Assembly (NCBI GenBank): GCA_964621605.1
Contig: CAZUMJ010000002.1
Location: forward strand, 89,437 to 153,436
Source: CAZUMJ01 sp964621605
GTDB taxonomy: Bacteria > Actinomycetota > Acidimicrobiia > Acidimicrobiales > Iamiaceae
Direction of reading: 5' to 3'
DNA: 64,000 nt
Shown: in pieces, positions 1-7,812 of the stretch
Layout: each line of letters opens with the position of its first letter
How positions within the stretch are numbered: the stretch's first letter is position 1
Made by a program: the position numbers and the translations under genes
The notes under the pieces: generated by a model
The model's database searches: none
The model's input: only the letters and a program-made list of their open reading frames with translations
Told to the model about the DNA's origin: nothing

Positions 1-527
1 TTGTTCGACGAGCGGGTCACGACGACGGGCAGCCCGTAGGTCTCGTGGTACGCGAGGGCGATCAGATCGGACCCGGCCTTCGACGCGCTGTACGGCGACC
101 GCGCACCGAGCGGGTCGGTCTCTCGGAACGAGCCTTCGTCGATGGAGCCGTACACCTCATCGGTCGAGATGTGCACGAAGCGCGACACCTCCGCCTGGCG
201 CGCCACGTCGCACACGATGTTGGTGCCGTCGCAGTTGGTGCGCACGAACGCGTCGGGACCGGTGATCGACCGGTCGACGTGGCTCTCCGCCGCGAAGTGG
301 ACCACGGCATCATGCCCGGGGAGGTGGGCGGTGACAGCCTCACGATCGCAGATGTCGCCGTGGACGAAGCGCACCCGGTCGTCGGCGAGCAGGTCGTCCA
401 TCGTGGCTTGGTTGCCGGCGTACGTGAGCGCATCGAAGATCGTGACCTCGTCGTCGCTGTGGGCGAGCACGTGGCGCACGTAGTTCGATCCGATGAAACC
501 GGCCGCGCCGGTCACGAAGAGTCGCAT
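1..527 (-). CDS. rmlB: dTDP-glucose 4,6-dehydratase, 3' end beyond window
   Basis: Converts dTDP-glucose to dTDP-4-keto-6-deoxyglucose, the second step to dTDP-rhamnose, in the cytoplasm. Reading leftwards from the ATG at 527, the protein opens with the Rossmann motif GAAGFIGSN (residues 7-15). It then has the family signature HISTDEVYGS and the catalytic YSASK (Tyr-x3-Lys). About 175 codons are present, roughly half the usual length of about 330, and the window edge cuts the rest. It is divergent from the polysaccharide genes that begin at 701/742, which fits a role in making nucleotide sugars for them. Family identity is firm; the exact sugar product is inferred from the family. Confidence 0.93.
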   Translation of the reverse strand, partial: MRLFVTGAAGFIGSNYVRHVLAHSDDEVTIFDALTYAGNQATMDDLLADDRVRFVHGDICDREAVTAHLPGHDAVVHFAAESHVDRSITGPDAFVRTNCDGTNIVCDVARQAEVSRFVHISTDEVYGSIDEGSFRETDPLGARSPYSASKAGSDLIALAYHETYGLPVVVTRSSN

Positions 528-688
528 GGTGGCCGCGAGTATCCCACCTCGGCTCTGAAGCCCCGCAACCCCTACATGGCGGCCCCGCTTCCTGGTTCCG
601 CCCGCGCCTCTTCCCAGCACGTGCCGTGGGTCGGGTCAGCTCTTCACACCTCCGGTTCGTACATGGCCACGCTGGAACGGCGCCCTCC

Positions 689-694
689 TAGGAT
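689..694 (+). promoter_or_regulatory. -10 element of a probable leaderless promoter
   Basis: TAGGAT matches the TAnnnT pattern of actinobacterial sigma-A -10 boxes. It ends 6 nt before the GTG at 701, the distance at which transcription would start on or next to that codon and give a leaderless mRNA. No convincing -35 is seen, which is common for such promoters. It would drive the PqqD-HprK gene and possibly the genes after it. Inference from spacing only. Confidence 0.4.
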
Positions 695-700
695 CAGGTC

Positions 701-745
701 GTGACCACAGAAGCGCCCACCACGCGGGCGTCCGGCAGCCGATGA
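701..745 (+). CDS. 14-codon upstream ORF overlapping the PqqD-HprK start
   Basis: A GTG-started mini-ORF encodes VTTEAPTTRASGSR. Its TGA overlaps the ATG of the next gene as ATGA (742-745). The gene at 742 has no Shine-Dalgarno sequence of its own, so termination-reinitiation from this ORF could supply its translation. The peptide is rich in Thr and Ser, which is notable beside a kinase-like gene, but it is too short for homology. It is most simply a coupling leader; a role as a modified peptide is speculative. Confidence 0.35.
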   Translation: MTTEAPTTRASGSR

Positions 746-2031
746 AACGTCCGTGGCTACGGCGGCCTCGACGCCTTGACGAGCCGCCCTGCCTCGGCTG
801 TGAGCAGCCTGTGGTTCCCGAGGTAGTCGATCGCAACGACCTCCCCCTCCCTCCTGGCGGAGCGGTCCCGCAACGCATGGCGGGGCGCAGCCACGCGATC
901 ATCGACGGCGGGCTCGTCGTGTTGCATCCCGCCACCGGACGCTTCCAGGTGCTGTCCACGAGCGCCGCGCTCGTGTTCACCTCGATCGACGGCATCGCGT
1001 CGCTCGACGAGATCGTTGAGGCGATCGCCCACGACACCGGCAGCGACCCGGACGCGATCCGCCTCGACGTGCAGCGCGCCGTGGCCTCGATGGTCCACGA
1101 GGGGCTCGTCACGCTGGTCGGGTCCAACCCTCGAGAGCAACCCGGCGACGACGGCCACTGGAACCAGGTCCGGCTCGCGCGCCTCGCGCACGCACCGCGC
1201 TCCCCGGTACTGGGGCCGTATCTGGCGGGCGGGACGCCCGTCCGCGTGCACGTCTGCTCCGACGACGTCGCGGCGCGCGTCGCACCACTCCTCGCCCTCC
1301 TCCCGGCACTCCCCCACGATGCAGCCGATAGCGCCACGCGCGTCGATCTCGTCACCGACGGACGGAACCGCTTCCGCGTCTACGTCGATGGACGCCCCGT
1401 CGAACGGCCGACCACCAGCGCGGCTCTGGCCGCGGAGCTCGTGTTGAGCGCCTGCAACCAGGCCGCGTCGAGCGGCCCGCCGGGCTCGTTGCGGTTCCAC
1501 GCCGGTGTGGTCGCACACGACGGGAAGGGCCTGGTCATCTGCGGTACCAGCGGTGCGGGCAAGTCGAGCCTCACCTTGGCGCTGCTCCGCGCGGGGTGGG
1601 AGTACCTGAGCGACGAGATAGCCGTGCTCGACCCGGCCTCACTCCACCTCACGCCCTACCCGAAATGGGTCGATCTGAGCGACGAGGCCCTGACCCGCGT
1701 CGGCCACTCCGCGCCACGCCCGCAGGAACCAACCGATTTCGAACGCCACCTCCCCCCTGCAGCCCTCGGGACGCTCGCGCACGGCGCCACGCTGGCGGGC
1801 ATCGTCGTGCTGCAACGCGCCCCCCTCGACGAGGGCGCGCCGCGCGTCGTGCCGATGGCCCCTACCGACGCGCTGCTCGCGCTGCTTCCGCACGTCTACG
1901 AGAGCAGCTGGCTGGCTCCCCAGGCCTTGCAGGGCTTGGCCGACGTGTGTGGCACGGTGCCCGTCTCCTTCCTGCACCGCGCGCCATTCGAGAAGATGGT
2001 CGCCGACGTCGGGGCGCTCCTCGGCGAGTAG
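742..2031 (+). CDS. PqqD domain fused to HPr-kinase-like ATPase
   Basis: A 429-residue soluble protein. Residues about 62-128 resemble PqqD, the small domain that holds peptide substrates for modifying enzymes. Residues about 250-420 resemble the HPr kinase/phosphorylase fold: His253 in RFHAGV, P-loop GTSGAGKSS (268-276) and SDE (290-292) where HprK has two acidic residues. The N-terminus is Arg-rich with a CLGC motif (17-20). No HPr protein or PTS gene is nearby, so sugar-PTS control is unlikely. HprK-like kinases with PqqD and NTP_transf_5 partners are known as uncharacterised sets near polysaccharide or peptide loci, usually as separate genes. An internal ATG at 877 is a possible alternative start. 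Domain calls are good; substrate unknown. Confidence 0.8.
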   Translation: MKRPWLRRPRRLDEPPCLGCEQPVVPEVVDRNDLPLPPGGAVPQRMAGRSHAIIDGGLVVLHPATGRFQVLSTSAALVFTSIDGIASLDEIVEAIAHDTGSDPDAIRLDVQRAVASMVHEGLVTLVGSNPREQPGDDGHWNQVRLARLAHAPRSPVLGPYLAGGTPVRVHVCSDDVAARVAPLLALLPALPHDAADSATRVDLVTDGRNRFRVYVDGRPVERPTTSAALAAELVLSACNQAASSGPPGSLRFHAGVVAHDGKGLVICGTSGAGKSSLTLALLRAGWEYLSDEIAVLDPASLHLTPYPKWVDLSDEALTRVGHSAPRPQEPTDFERHLPPAALGTLAHGATLAGIVVLQRAPLDEGAPRVVPMAPTDALLALLPHVYESSWLAPQALQGLADVCGTVPVSFLHRAPFEKMVADVGALLGE

Positions 2032-2144
2032 GTCGGCGCAGCCGCACCGCCAGCCTCCACACTGTTCGTTCGGAGGCGTGGGTTCGGTAGCGGTGAACCC
2101 CCGCCGGTACGCTTGGCAGTCCGCACCTGGAGGGATGCACCCCG

Positions 2145-3977
2145 TTGAGCATGATGCACGACACCCCGGAGCCATCGCGTTCCCGGGTCGGCATGGCAGC
2201 CGGCACCAATCTCACCGAAAACGCCCTGCGCCACTACGTCGGCGTGGTCCGGCGACGCGGGCTGTGGATCGTCCTCGGCCTCGTGGGCGGCCTCGTGGGC
2301 GGGTTCGTCACGACCCTGTTCATCAAGGAACACAAGGTCACGACCCACTACTACAAGGCCGTCAACACGCTCGTCGTGAACGGCTCGCTGAACGGCTCCG
2401 ACGGCTCTGGGTACTCGCTTCAACAGGCCTCACTGCTCGTGCAGTCACAGGACCTCATCAACCAGGTGGCCGCGCAGACGCACATCCCCCCGGCCGACGT
2501 GGGCCGCAAGCTCGCGACGAACGTGCGCGGAGACGTGATGGCACTCGACGTCACCGCCATCTCCACCAGCGCCGACCAAGCCGTGCTGCTTGCCAACACC
2601 GCCGCCGGCCTGCTCAACACGGCCGCCGCGAACGCCGCGAACGCCCAGTTCGGCTCGCAACGCGACACGCTCTACGCACAGCTGAACGGGCTGCAGTCGC
2701 AGCGCGACGACCTGCAGAACCGGATCGCAGCCAACCCGCCCGACAAGGACATCCTCAACGCCCAGCTCACCTCGGTGATCAACCAATACAGCACCGTCTA
2801 CAGCCAGATCCAGCAGATGGGCACGAGTGCACCGACGTTCACGCTGTCGACGCTGCAGGCCGCGCACGCCATCGAGATCAACGCGACGGGGTACGCGTAT
2901 CGCCAGTCGCAGATCATCAACGCCCGCGGCCAGGTCGGCCCGGTGCAGAGCCTCCCCACCGACTTCGACGAGACGAACCTGGGCCACAAGGCACCCATCG
3001 ACAAGAAGATGCGGGTCGCGCTCGGTGGCGTCGCGGGGCTCATCTTGGGCACCGCTGGGGCGCTGCTCGTCGAGCTGTGGGACGACCGCATCCGACGCCG
3101 TGACCGGGTCGAGCAGCTCACCGGCCTTCCCGTCCTTGCCGAGATCCCGCGCCTCACACGCGACCAGGCCCGCTCGCTCGCGGTACCTGTCGCAGACAGC
3201 CCCACCGGGCAGGTCGCAGAGCGCTTCCGCGCGGCGCGCACGTCGATCCTGTTCGCGCTGCACGCATCCGGACTCGTCGGCGACATCGAAGGAAGCAACG
3301 GAGGGGCTCCGACGCCCACCGGTGCCGCGCCGGTCGTCATGGTCACGTCACCGAACCCGAGCGAAGGCAAGAGCACCTCGACCGCCAGCCTTGCCTCCGC
3401 GTTCGCCGACATCGGCATGCGCACCCTCGTGGTCGATGGCGACTTCCGCCGGCCCTCGGTCGGGCGCTTCCTCGTGCCGGTTCCGAACCTGCTCAACCCG
3501 GATCACCCCGCCACCACGCGCATCGACGGCGTGTCGTTCATCGCGGCGCCCCGCGACGCCGATTCGCCCGCTGACGCGGTGTACCAGCTCCGCCAGGCGA
3601 TCGCCCAGTGGCGCGACCACTTCGACATCATCCTGCTCGACACGCCGCCGATGCTGACCACAAACGACGCCACCGACCTGCTCGCCGCCGCCGACGCGGT
3701 CGTGCTGGTGCTACGCGCCGGCCAGACCCGCACAGGCCCTGCAACCCGGGTTGTGAACGTCCTGCACCGCTTCCGCGCCGATGTGCTCGGCATCGTGTTG
3801 AACGGTTGCGACAAGGTCGAGCTCGACGCCTACTACGGCTACGGCTACACCTACGGCTACACCCGAGACGAGTCCGGACGCAGCGGCTCGAACGGGAACG
3901 GCAACCGCTCGTCGAGCACCAGCACCGCGCGCACCGATCGCGCCGACGACGGCGGCGAGCACGCCACCGTCGACTGA
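2145..3977 (+). CDS. Wzz chain-length regulator fused to BY-type tyrosine kinase
   Basis: A 610-residue inner-membrane co-polymerase/autokinase that sets exopolysaccharide length and export. Transmembrane segments lie at about 41-60 and 291-310 around the extracytoplasmic Wzz region. The cytoplasmic kinase has Walker A SPNPSEGKST (402-411), A' VVDGDFRRP (429-437) and Walker B ILLDTPP (496-502). The tail carries a tyrosine cluster, AYYGYGYTYGY (562-572), the usual autophosphorylation site, followed by a Ser/Asn/Thr-rich end. The TTG start at 2145 is preferred over ATG 2151 because GGAGG (2129-2133) lies 11 nt before the TTG. Fusion of both modules in one chain is usual in Gram-positives such as actinobacteria when not split. 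Confidence 0.9.
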   Translation: MSMMHDTPEPSRSRVGMAAGTNLTENALRHYVGVVRRRGLWIVLGLVGGLVGGFVTTLFIKEHKVTTHYYKAVNTLVVNGSLNGSDGSGYSLQQASLLVQSQDLINQVAAQTHIPPADVGRKLATNVRGDVMALDVTAISTSADQAVLLANTAAGLLNTAAANAANAQFGSQRDTLYAQLNGLQSQRDDLQNRIAANPPDKDILNAQLTSVINQYSTVYSQIQQMGTSAPTFTLSTLQAAHAIEINATGYAYRQSQIINARGQVGPVQSLPTDFDETNLGHKAPIDKKMRVALGGVAGLILGTAGALLVELWDDRIRRRDRVEQLTGLPVLAEIPRLTRDQARSLAVPVADSPTGQVAERFRAARTSILFALHASGLVGDIEGSNGGAPTPTGAAPVVMVTSPNPSEGKSTSTASLASAFADIGMRTLVVDGDFRRPSVGRFLVPVPNLLNPDHPATTRIDGVSFIAAPRDADSPADAVYQLRQAIAQWRDHFDIILLDTPPMLTTNDATDLLAAADAVVLVLRAGQTRTGPATRVVNVLHRFRADVLGIVLNGCDKVELDAYYGYGYTYGYTRDESGRSGSNGNGNRSSSTSTARTDRADDGGEHATVD

Positions 3978-4011
3978 GCGCGACCATCTCGCCCGGCACG
4001 CGCTGGACGGG

Positions 4012-5088
4012 ATGGGGCCGACCGCACGCTGGCTGCTCGCGGACGGCCTTCCGACGCAGCACACCGCGCCGACCGCGGCACTCGACGCCGCCGCCTTCGA
4101 GGCATTGTGGGCGAGCTGCAGCGACCATTCACTTCAGGGGCTGCTGATCGCAGCAGTGGCGGCCAACCGCCTGCCAGCGACAGCCGAGCAGCGCGCCCGC
4201 GTCGCGGAGCTCGAGCTGTCGCTCACGGTCCGTCGGGCCGCCTACGACGACGCGATCCTTGGCCCGCTGGAGCTCCTGGACCAGGCCGGGATCGAGGTTC
4301 GGCTCCTGAAGGGCGCGGCCTTGCGCCACTGCGACTACCCCGACGAGCAGCTCCGACCCACCACCGATCTGGATCTCCTCGTCCGAGGCGACAGCATCGA
4401 TGCAGCAGTGGCGACCCTCGTCGCGGCGGGTGGCCACCTCGTCAACCCGGAGCCGGCACCAGGGTTTCGCAGTCGGGTCGGGAAGGGCGCGACGGTGTCG
4501 ACGCGCGGAGGCCCGGAAGTCGACTTGCATCGGCTGCTCACCTGGGGGCCGTTCGGTGTGCGGCTCCCCCCGGAGGAACTGTGGCGCACCGCACGACCGT
4601 GCCCCGTCGGCGACACCGAGTGGCTGACGCTCGGGCGCGAGGAGACGCTGCTGCACCTCTGCGCGCACCTCCTCGTGCTCGGCGACCGCCGCGCCCGCGA
4701 GTGGCGCGATGTGGCGCAGCTCCTCCTGCACCCCGACCTGGACCCGGTTCGGGCTCGCTTCCTCGCCACCCGCTGGGGTCAGCAGACCCTCCTCGCCACC
4801 GCGGTGCGCGGGGTGTCGACGGTGCTTGCGATCGACCCGCGGCACGTGCCGCTCCATGACTGGGCGGTGGGCTACCACGCGCCTGTGATCGACCGACTCT
4901 GGGAGCGCATGGAACGTCCCGACGACCCGTTGCCAGGGTTGGAGCAAGTCGCCGTGCTCGCGGAGTTGCGGGGCGCGCGTGCCCGCGCCCTGCTCGTGCG
5001 GGCCAACGTCGCGCCCCTGCCCGACACCGATGCCCCCGCGCTGCGCCGCCTCGCCAACGCCGGCCGTGCGCTCCTTCGCCGTCGCTGA
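4012..5088 (+). CDS. NTP_transf_5-type nucleotidyltransferase
   Basis: A 358-residue cytoplasmic protein of the uncharacterised nucleotidyltransferase family NTP_transf_5. The family signature is clear: LLKGAAL (98-104) followed by RPTTDLDLLVRG (115-126), with Asp119 and Asp121 as the probable metal-binding pair. The rest is Arg/Leu-rich and helical. It starts 34 nt after the kinase gene and probably shares its transcript. Members are found repeatedly with HprK-like and PqqD proteins, and in some lasso-peptide clusters a homologue accompanies a peptide kinase. The natural substrate here is unknown. Confidence 0.8.
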   Translation: MGPTARWLLADGLPTQHTAPTAALDAAAFEALWASCSDHSLQGLLIAAVAANRLPATAEQRARVAELELSLTVRRAAYDDAILGPLELLDQAGIEVRLLKGAALRHCDYPDEQLRPTTDLDLLVRGDSIDAAVATLVAAGGHLVNPEPAPGFRSRVGKGATVSTRGGPEVDLHRLLTWGPFGVRLPPEELWRTARPCPVGDTEWLTLGREETLLHLCAHLLVLGDRRAREWRDVAQLLLHPDLDPVRARFLATRWGQQTLLATAVRGVSTVLAIDPRHVPLHDWAVGYHAPVIDRLWERMERPDDPLPGLEQVAVLAELRGARARALLVRANVAPLPDTDAPALRRLANAGRALLRRR

Positions 5089-5149
5089 CCCGCCTGCGGC
5101 CCCGACCTCAACGCTCGGGCCTGCCCCCCGGTACTGCCCCCGGTACCGT

Positions 5150-5227
5150 TTTCGGCACCGATTCGTTGCATCCAGCGCGTTCTGGGCACCGATTCGTCCC
5201 ATTTTTGGGCCAATTCGGTGCCGAGAA
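5150..5227. repeat. palindromic intergenic repeat between convergent genes
   Basis: Three related copies of a TTCTSGGCACCGATT-like word lie between the convergent ends of the nucleotidyltransferase and Tat-protein genes. Direct copies are at about 5150-5165 and 5180-5196, and an inverted copy is at 5211-5227. The last two form an imperfect hairpin with a loop of about 14 nt. The same word in the same arrangement recurs at 46355-46454, also between convergent genes. It may serve as a two-way terminator or be a REP-like element. Confidence 0.65.
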
Positions 5228-5269
5228 GTGGAAGGGCCGGAGCGACAGGAGAGCCGGACGGCCGGAGCT

Positions 5270-6034
5270 TCAGCGACAGAAGGTGAGGTTCGCGAGACCC
5301 GCGTCCATCGCGCTCGGCAAGGAGTCGGCCCAGCCGCGCCACATGTCGAAGTGGAACTTCAGGTACGTGATCGGACTGGCGTTCGACCCGACCATCGACA
5401 CCGAGGCGGAGCCATAGGAGCGATCGTTGCGCGTCCAGGGCGAACCCGTGATGCCGCCGCCGGTCGTGGTCGAGTCGTTGGTGGTGTACGTGAAGCTGGG
5501 AGGTGGCGTGGCGTTGGTCGACCCGCTCATCCAGACCTCCCAACGGCGGTACACGCCGGCAAGCCCGAAGCCTGAGATGTTCTCGACGTCGAAGGTGACG
5601 TTCGTGACCCCGGCGGAGAACGTCAACACGACCTCGATCCAGCCCTGGTTGCCGTTGGCGCCCTTCACCCCGCTGTTCGGAGTGCCCTTCACGAGGATGT
5701 GCGGGTTCGTCCCCCCGTACGACAACGTTCCCGTCTGTACCGAGAGGTTGTTCGCGTCGGTCCGACCGGCATTCCAGCTGCTCGTCGTGAAGGTCACGGT
5801 GAGCGGAGGCTTGGCCCCGACCGCCGCGTAGGACTTCGTCAGGGTTGCCGACGCGCCGGAGCCGGTGCGCGTCCAGCCTGTCAGCGCCGATTCGTCGACC
5901 ATCGCCGAGCAACTCGTCGCAGCGAACGCCGTGTTGGCACCGGTGATCGACGGTGCCACCCAGGCAGCCGCGCCTACGGCACCAACCACTCCGGCTTGAC
6001 GCAGGAACCGCCTACGGTCGAGCTCGTCGTTCAC
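5270..6034 (-). CDS. Tat-exported beta-rich protein of unknown function
   Basis: 254 residues from GTG 6034; GTG 6037 is too close to the GAGGG to be preferred. The N-terminus has a twin-arginine signal, DRRRFLRQAG (6-15), a hydrophobic stretch and a probable cut after NTAFA (about residue 38). The mature part is rich in Thr, Ser, Gly, Asn and aromatic residues, as in secreted beta-sandwich proteins. Its only two cysteines are near the ends (42 and 253) and could join them. No catalytic motif is recognised. It lies opposite in strand to the polysaccharide and PqqD/HprK genes that flank it, suggesting a surface component or substrate of that locus. Confidence 0.75.
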   Translation of the reverse strand: MNDELDRRRFLRQAGVVGAVGAAAWVAPSITGANTAFAATSCSAMVDESALTGWTRTGSGASATLTKSYAAVGAKPPLTVTFTTSSWNAGRTDANNLSVQTGTLSYGGTNPHILVKGTPNSGVKGANGNQGWIEVVLTFSAGVTNVTFDVENISGFGLAGVYRRWEVWMSGSTNATPPPSFTYTTNDSTTTGGGITGSPWTRNDRSYGSASVSMVGSNASPITYLKFHFDMWRGWADSLPSAMDAGLANLTFCR

Positions 6035-6242
6035 CACACCCTCGTCACTGCTTCGCTGAGCCCTACGGGCATCGTGGCCGCGGGTCGTGCGCCCCGCGTG
6101 TCCTTGAGATGCTACGACCGCGTGTGACCGATACCGCTGGGCCGAACGGACCAAATGCCCTGCCGAGCACCCGCAGAGGTTGCAACTTCCCTCGTCAGAC
6201 GCTGGACTAGGTACTTCGGCGGTGTACGGGAGGACGAGTCTG

Positions 6243-7808
6243 GTGGAGGGCCAGCTGGTGCAACCCCGGGACCTCACGATCGAGGTCCTCGGCGACGCAC
6301 CCACGCAAACGCATCAGCGGGCGGCCACCCCCCACCGTTCGCGCGCCCTTTTCGATGGGATGCCCTCCGCGCGTCGTCCACGCGCAGACTGGGAACGGCG
6401 CCTGCTCCGACGCACCGTGTCGGGCGACGTGACCGCGGTATGTGTGAGCCTCGCCGTGACCTGGTTTGCTCGGTATCGCTACACCAACGAGACGCTCGCG
6501 CTCTTCGGTCGAGCATTCCCGTATTCCCTGCTCGCGCTGCTCAGCCTCCCAGGCTTCCTCGCGGCCCTCGTAGGAGCACAGGCGTACGAACGCACGGTGA
6601 TCGGCGGCTCTCCAGAGGAGTACACCCGCGTCGTGCGCGGGGTCGTGGGGCTGTTCGTGGTGGTCAGTGCGGCGTCCTTCCTCGGTGGCGTCACCATGTC
6701 GCGTGCGGTCATGGCCGTGTTCTTCCCCACGCTGCTCGTCTCTGCGCTCATCGCCCGCTTCGTCGTCCGCAAGCTCCTCCACCGGCGCCGCGCGCACGGA
6801 ACCGACCTCCGCCGGCTCGTGCTCGTCGGGCGTGACGATGCCGTCGCGAACATCGCGGGCCACCTGAAGCGCAGCGCGCACGCCGGTTACGGAGTCGTCG
6901 GCGCGTACATGCCGAGCGCACGCAACCCCGACCACGATGCTCCCGGTGTCGACGTTCCCGTGCTCGGCACACCCGACCAGCTCCTCGACGACCTCGCAAC
7001 GCTCTCTGTCGACACCATCGCGCTGAGCGGCAGTGGGCTCTTCAGCGACGCATCGATGCGCTCCCTGGCATGGCGCCTGCACGGCACCGGCATCCACCTG
7101 CTCATGGCCCCCGACCTCGCGGAGATCGCCGGGCCTCGCATCGTGACCCGCCCGGTGGCGGGGTTGCCGATGTTGTTGGTGGAAGAACCCCGGCTCGACG
7201 GGTGGGGCCAGCATGCGAAGGAGTTGATCGACCGTGCGGCCGCGCTTGTCGGTCTCGTCGTGGCGTCACCGCTGTTCGCCGCGATAGCCATCGCCACGAA
7301 GCTCTCGAGCCCTGGGCCCGTCTTCTACCGGCAGACGCGCGTCGCCCGCAATGGCGACGAGTTCTCGATGCTGAAGTTCCGCTCCATGGTGCACGACGCC
7401 GACACGATGCTGGGCGACCTCACGACCGCCAACAGGCACGAGAACGACGGTGTGCTGTTCAAGGTGCTCGACGACCCCCGCGTCACCCGCGTCGGACGGG
7501 TGCTGCGGCGCTACTCGCTCGACGAGCTTCCGCAGCTCATCAACGTTGTACGCGGCGACATGGCGGTCGTGGGCCCACGCCCACCGCTGCCGTCCGAGGT
7601 CGCCCGCTACGACGGCGACGTGGCGCGCCGGCTCATGGTCAAGCCGGGCATGACGGGGTTGTGGCAGGTCAGCGGCCGCGCCGACCTGAGCTGGGAAGAC
7701 ACCGTGCGGCTCGACCTGTACTACGTCGAGAACTGGTCGTTCACCCTCGACCTGGTCATCCTCGGCAAGACCCTGCGCGCCGTGCTCGGCGGTTCAGGCG
7801 CCTACTGA
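6243..7808 (+). CDS. polyprenyl-phosphate sugar-1-phosphate transferase (WbaP/WcaJ type)
   Basis: The priming enzyme that moves a sugar-1-phosphate from a nucleotide sugar to undecaprenyl phosphate. The N-terminal half has several membrane helices and a CoA-binding-like domain. The C-terminal catalytic domain shows LKFRSM, YSLDELPQLINV and VVGPRPPLP, then GMTGLWQVSGR. GTG 6243 is chosen because GGGAGGA (6228-6234) sits 8 nt upstream; GTG 6258 is also possible, and farther upstream starts lack a ribosome site. It is about 521 residues, normal for polyisoprenyl-phosphate hexose-1-phosphate transferases. It begins the plus-strand glycosyl and exporter set. The sugar used cannot be read from the sequence. 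Confidence 0.93.
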   Translation: MEGQLVQPRDLTIEVLGDAPTQTHQRAATPHRSRALFDGMPSARRPRADWERRLLRRTVSGDVTAVCVSLAVTWFARYRYTNETLALFGRAFPYSLLALLSLPGFLAALVGAQAYERTVIGGSPEEYTRVVRGVVGLFVVVSAASFLGGVTMSRAVMAVFFPTLLVSALIARFVVRKLLHRRRAHGTDLRRLVLVGRDDAVANIAGHLKRSAHAGYGVVGAYMPSARNPDHDAPGVDVPVLGTPDQLLDDLATLSVDTIALSGSGLFSDASMRSLAWRLHGTGIHLLMAPDLAEIAGPRIVTRPVAGLPMLLVEEPRLDGWGQHAKELIDRAAALVGLVVASPLFAAIAIATKLSSPGPVFYRQTRVARNGDEFSMLKFRSMVHDADTMLGDLTTANRHENDGVLFKVLDDPRVTRVGRVLRRYSLDELPQLINVVRGDMAVVGPRPPLPSEVARYDGDVARRLMVKPGMTGLWQVSGRADLSWEDTVRLDLYYVENWSFTLDLVILGKTLRAVLGGSGAY

Positions 7809-7812
7809 CCCT

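Noticed and set aside
742..2031. Genuine HPr kinase/phosphorylase of the PTS
   Set aside because: No HPr gene or PTS components nearby and the N-terminal HprK domain is replaced by a PqqD-like domain.
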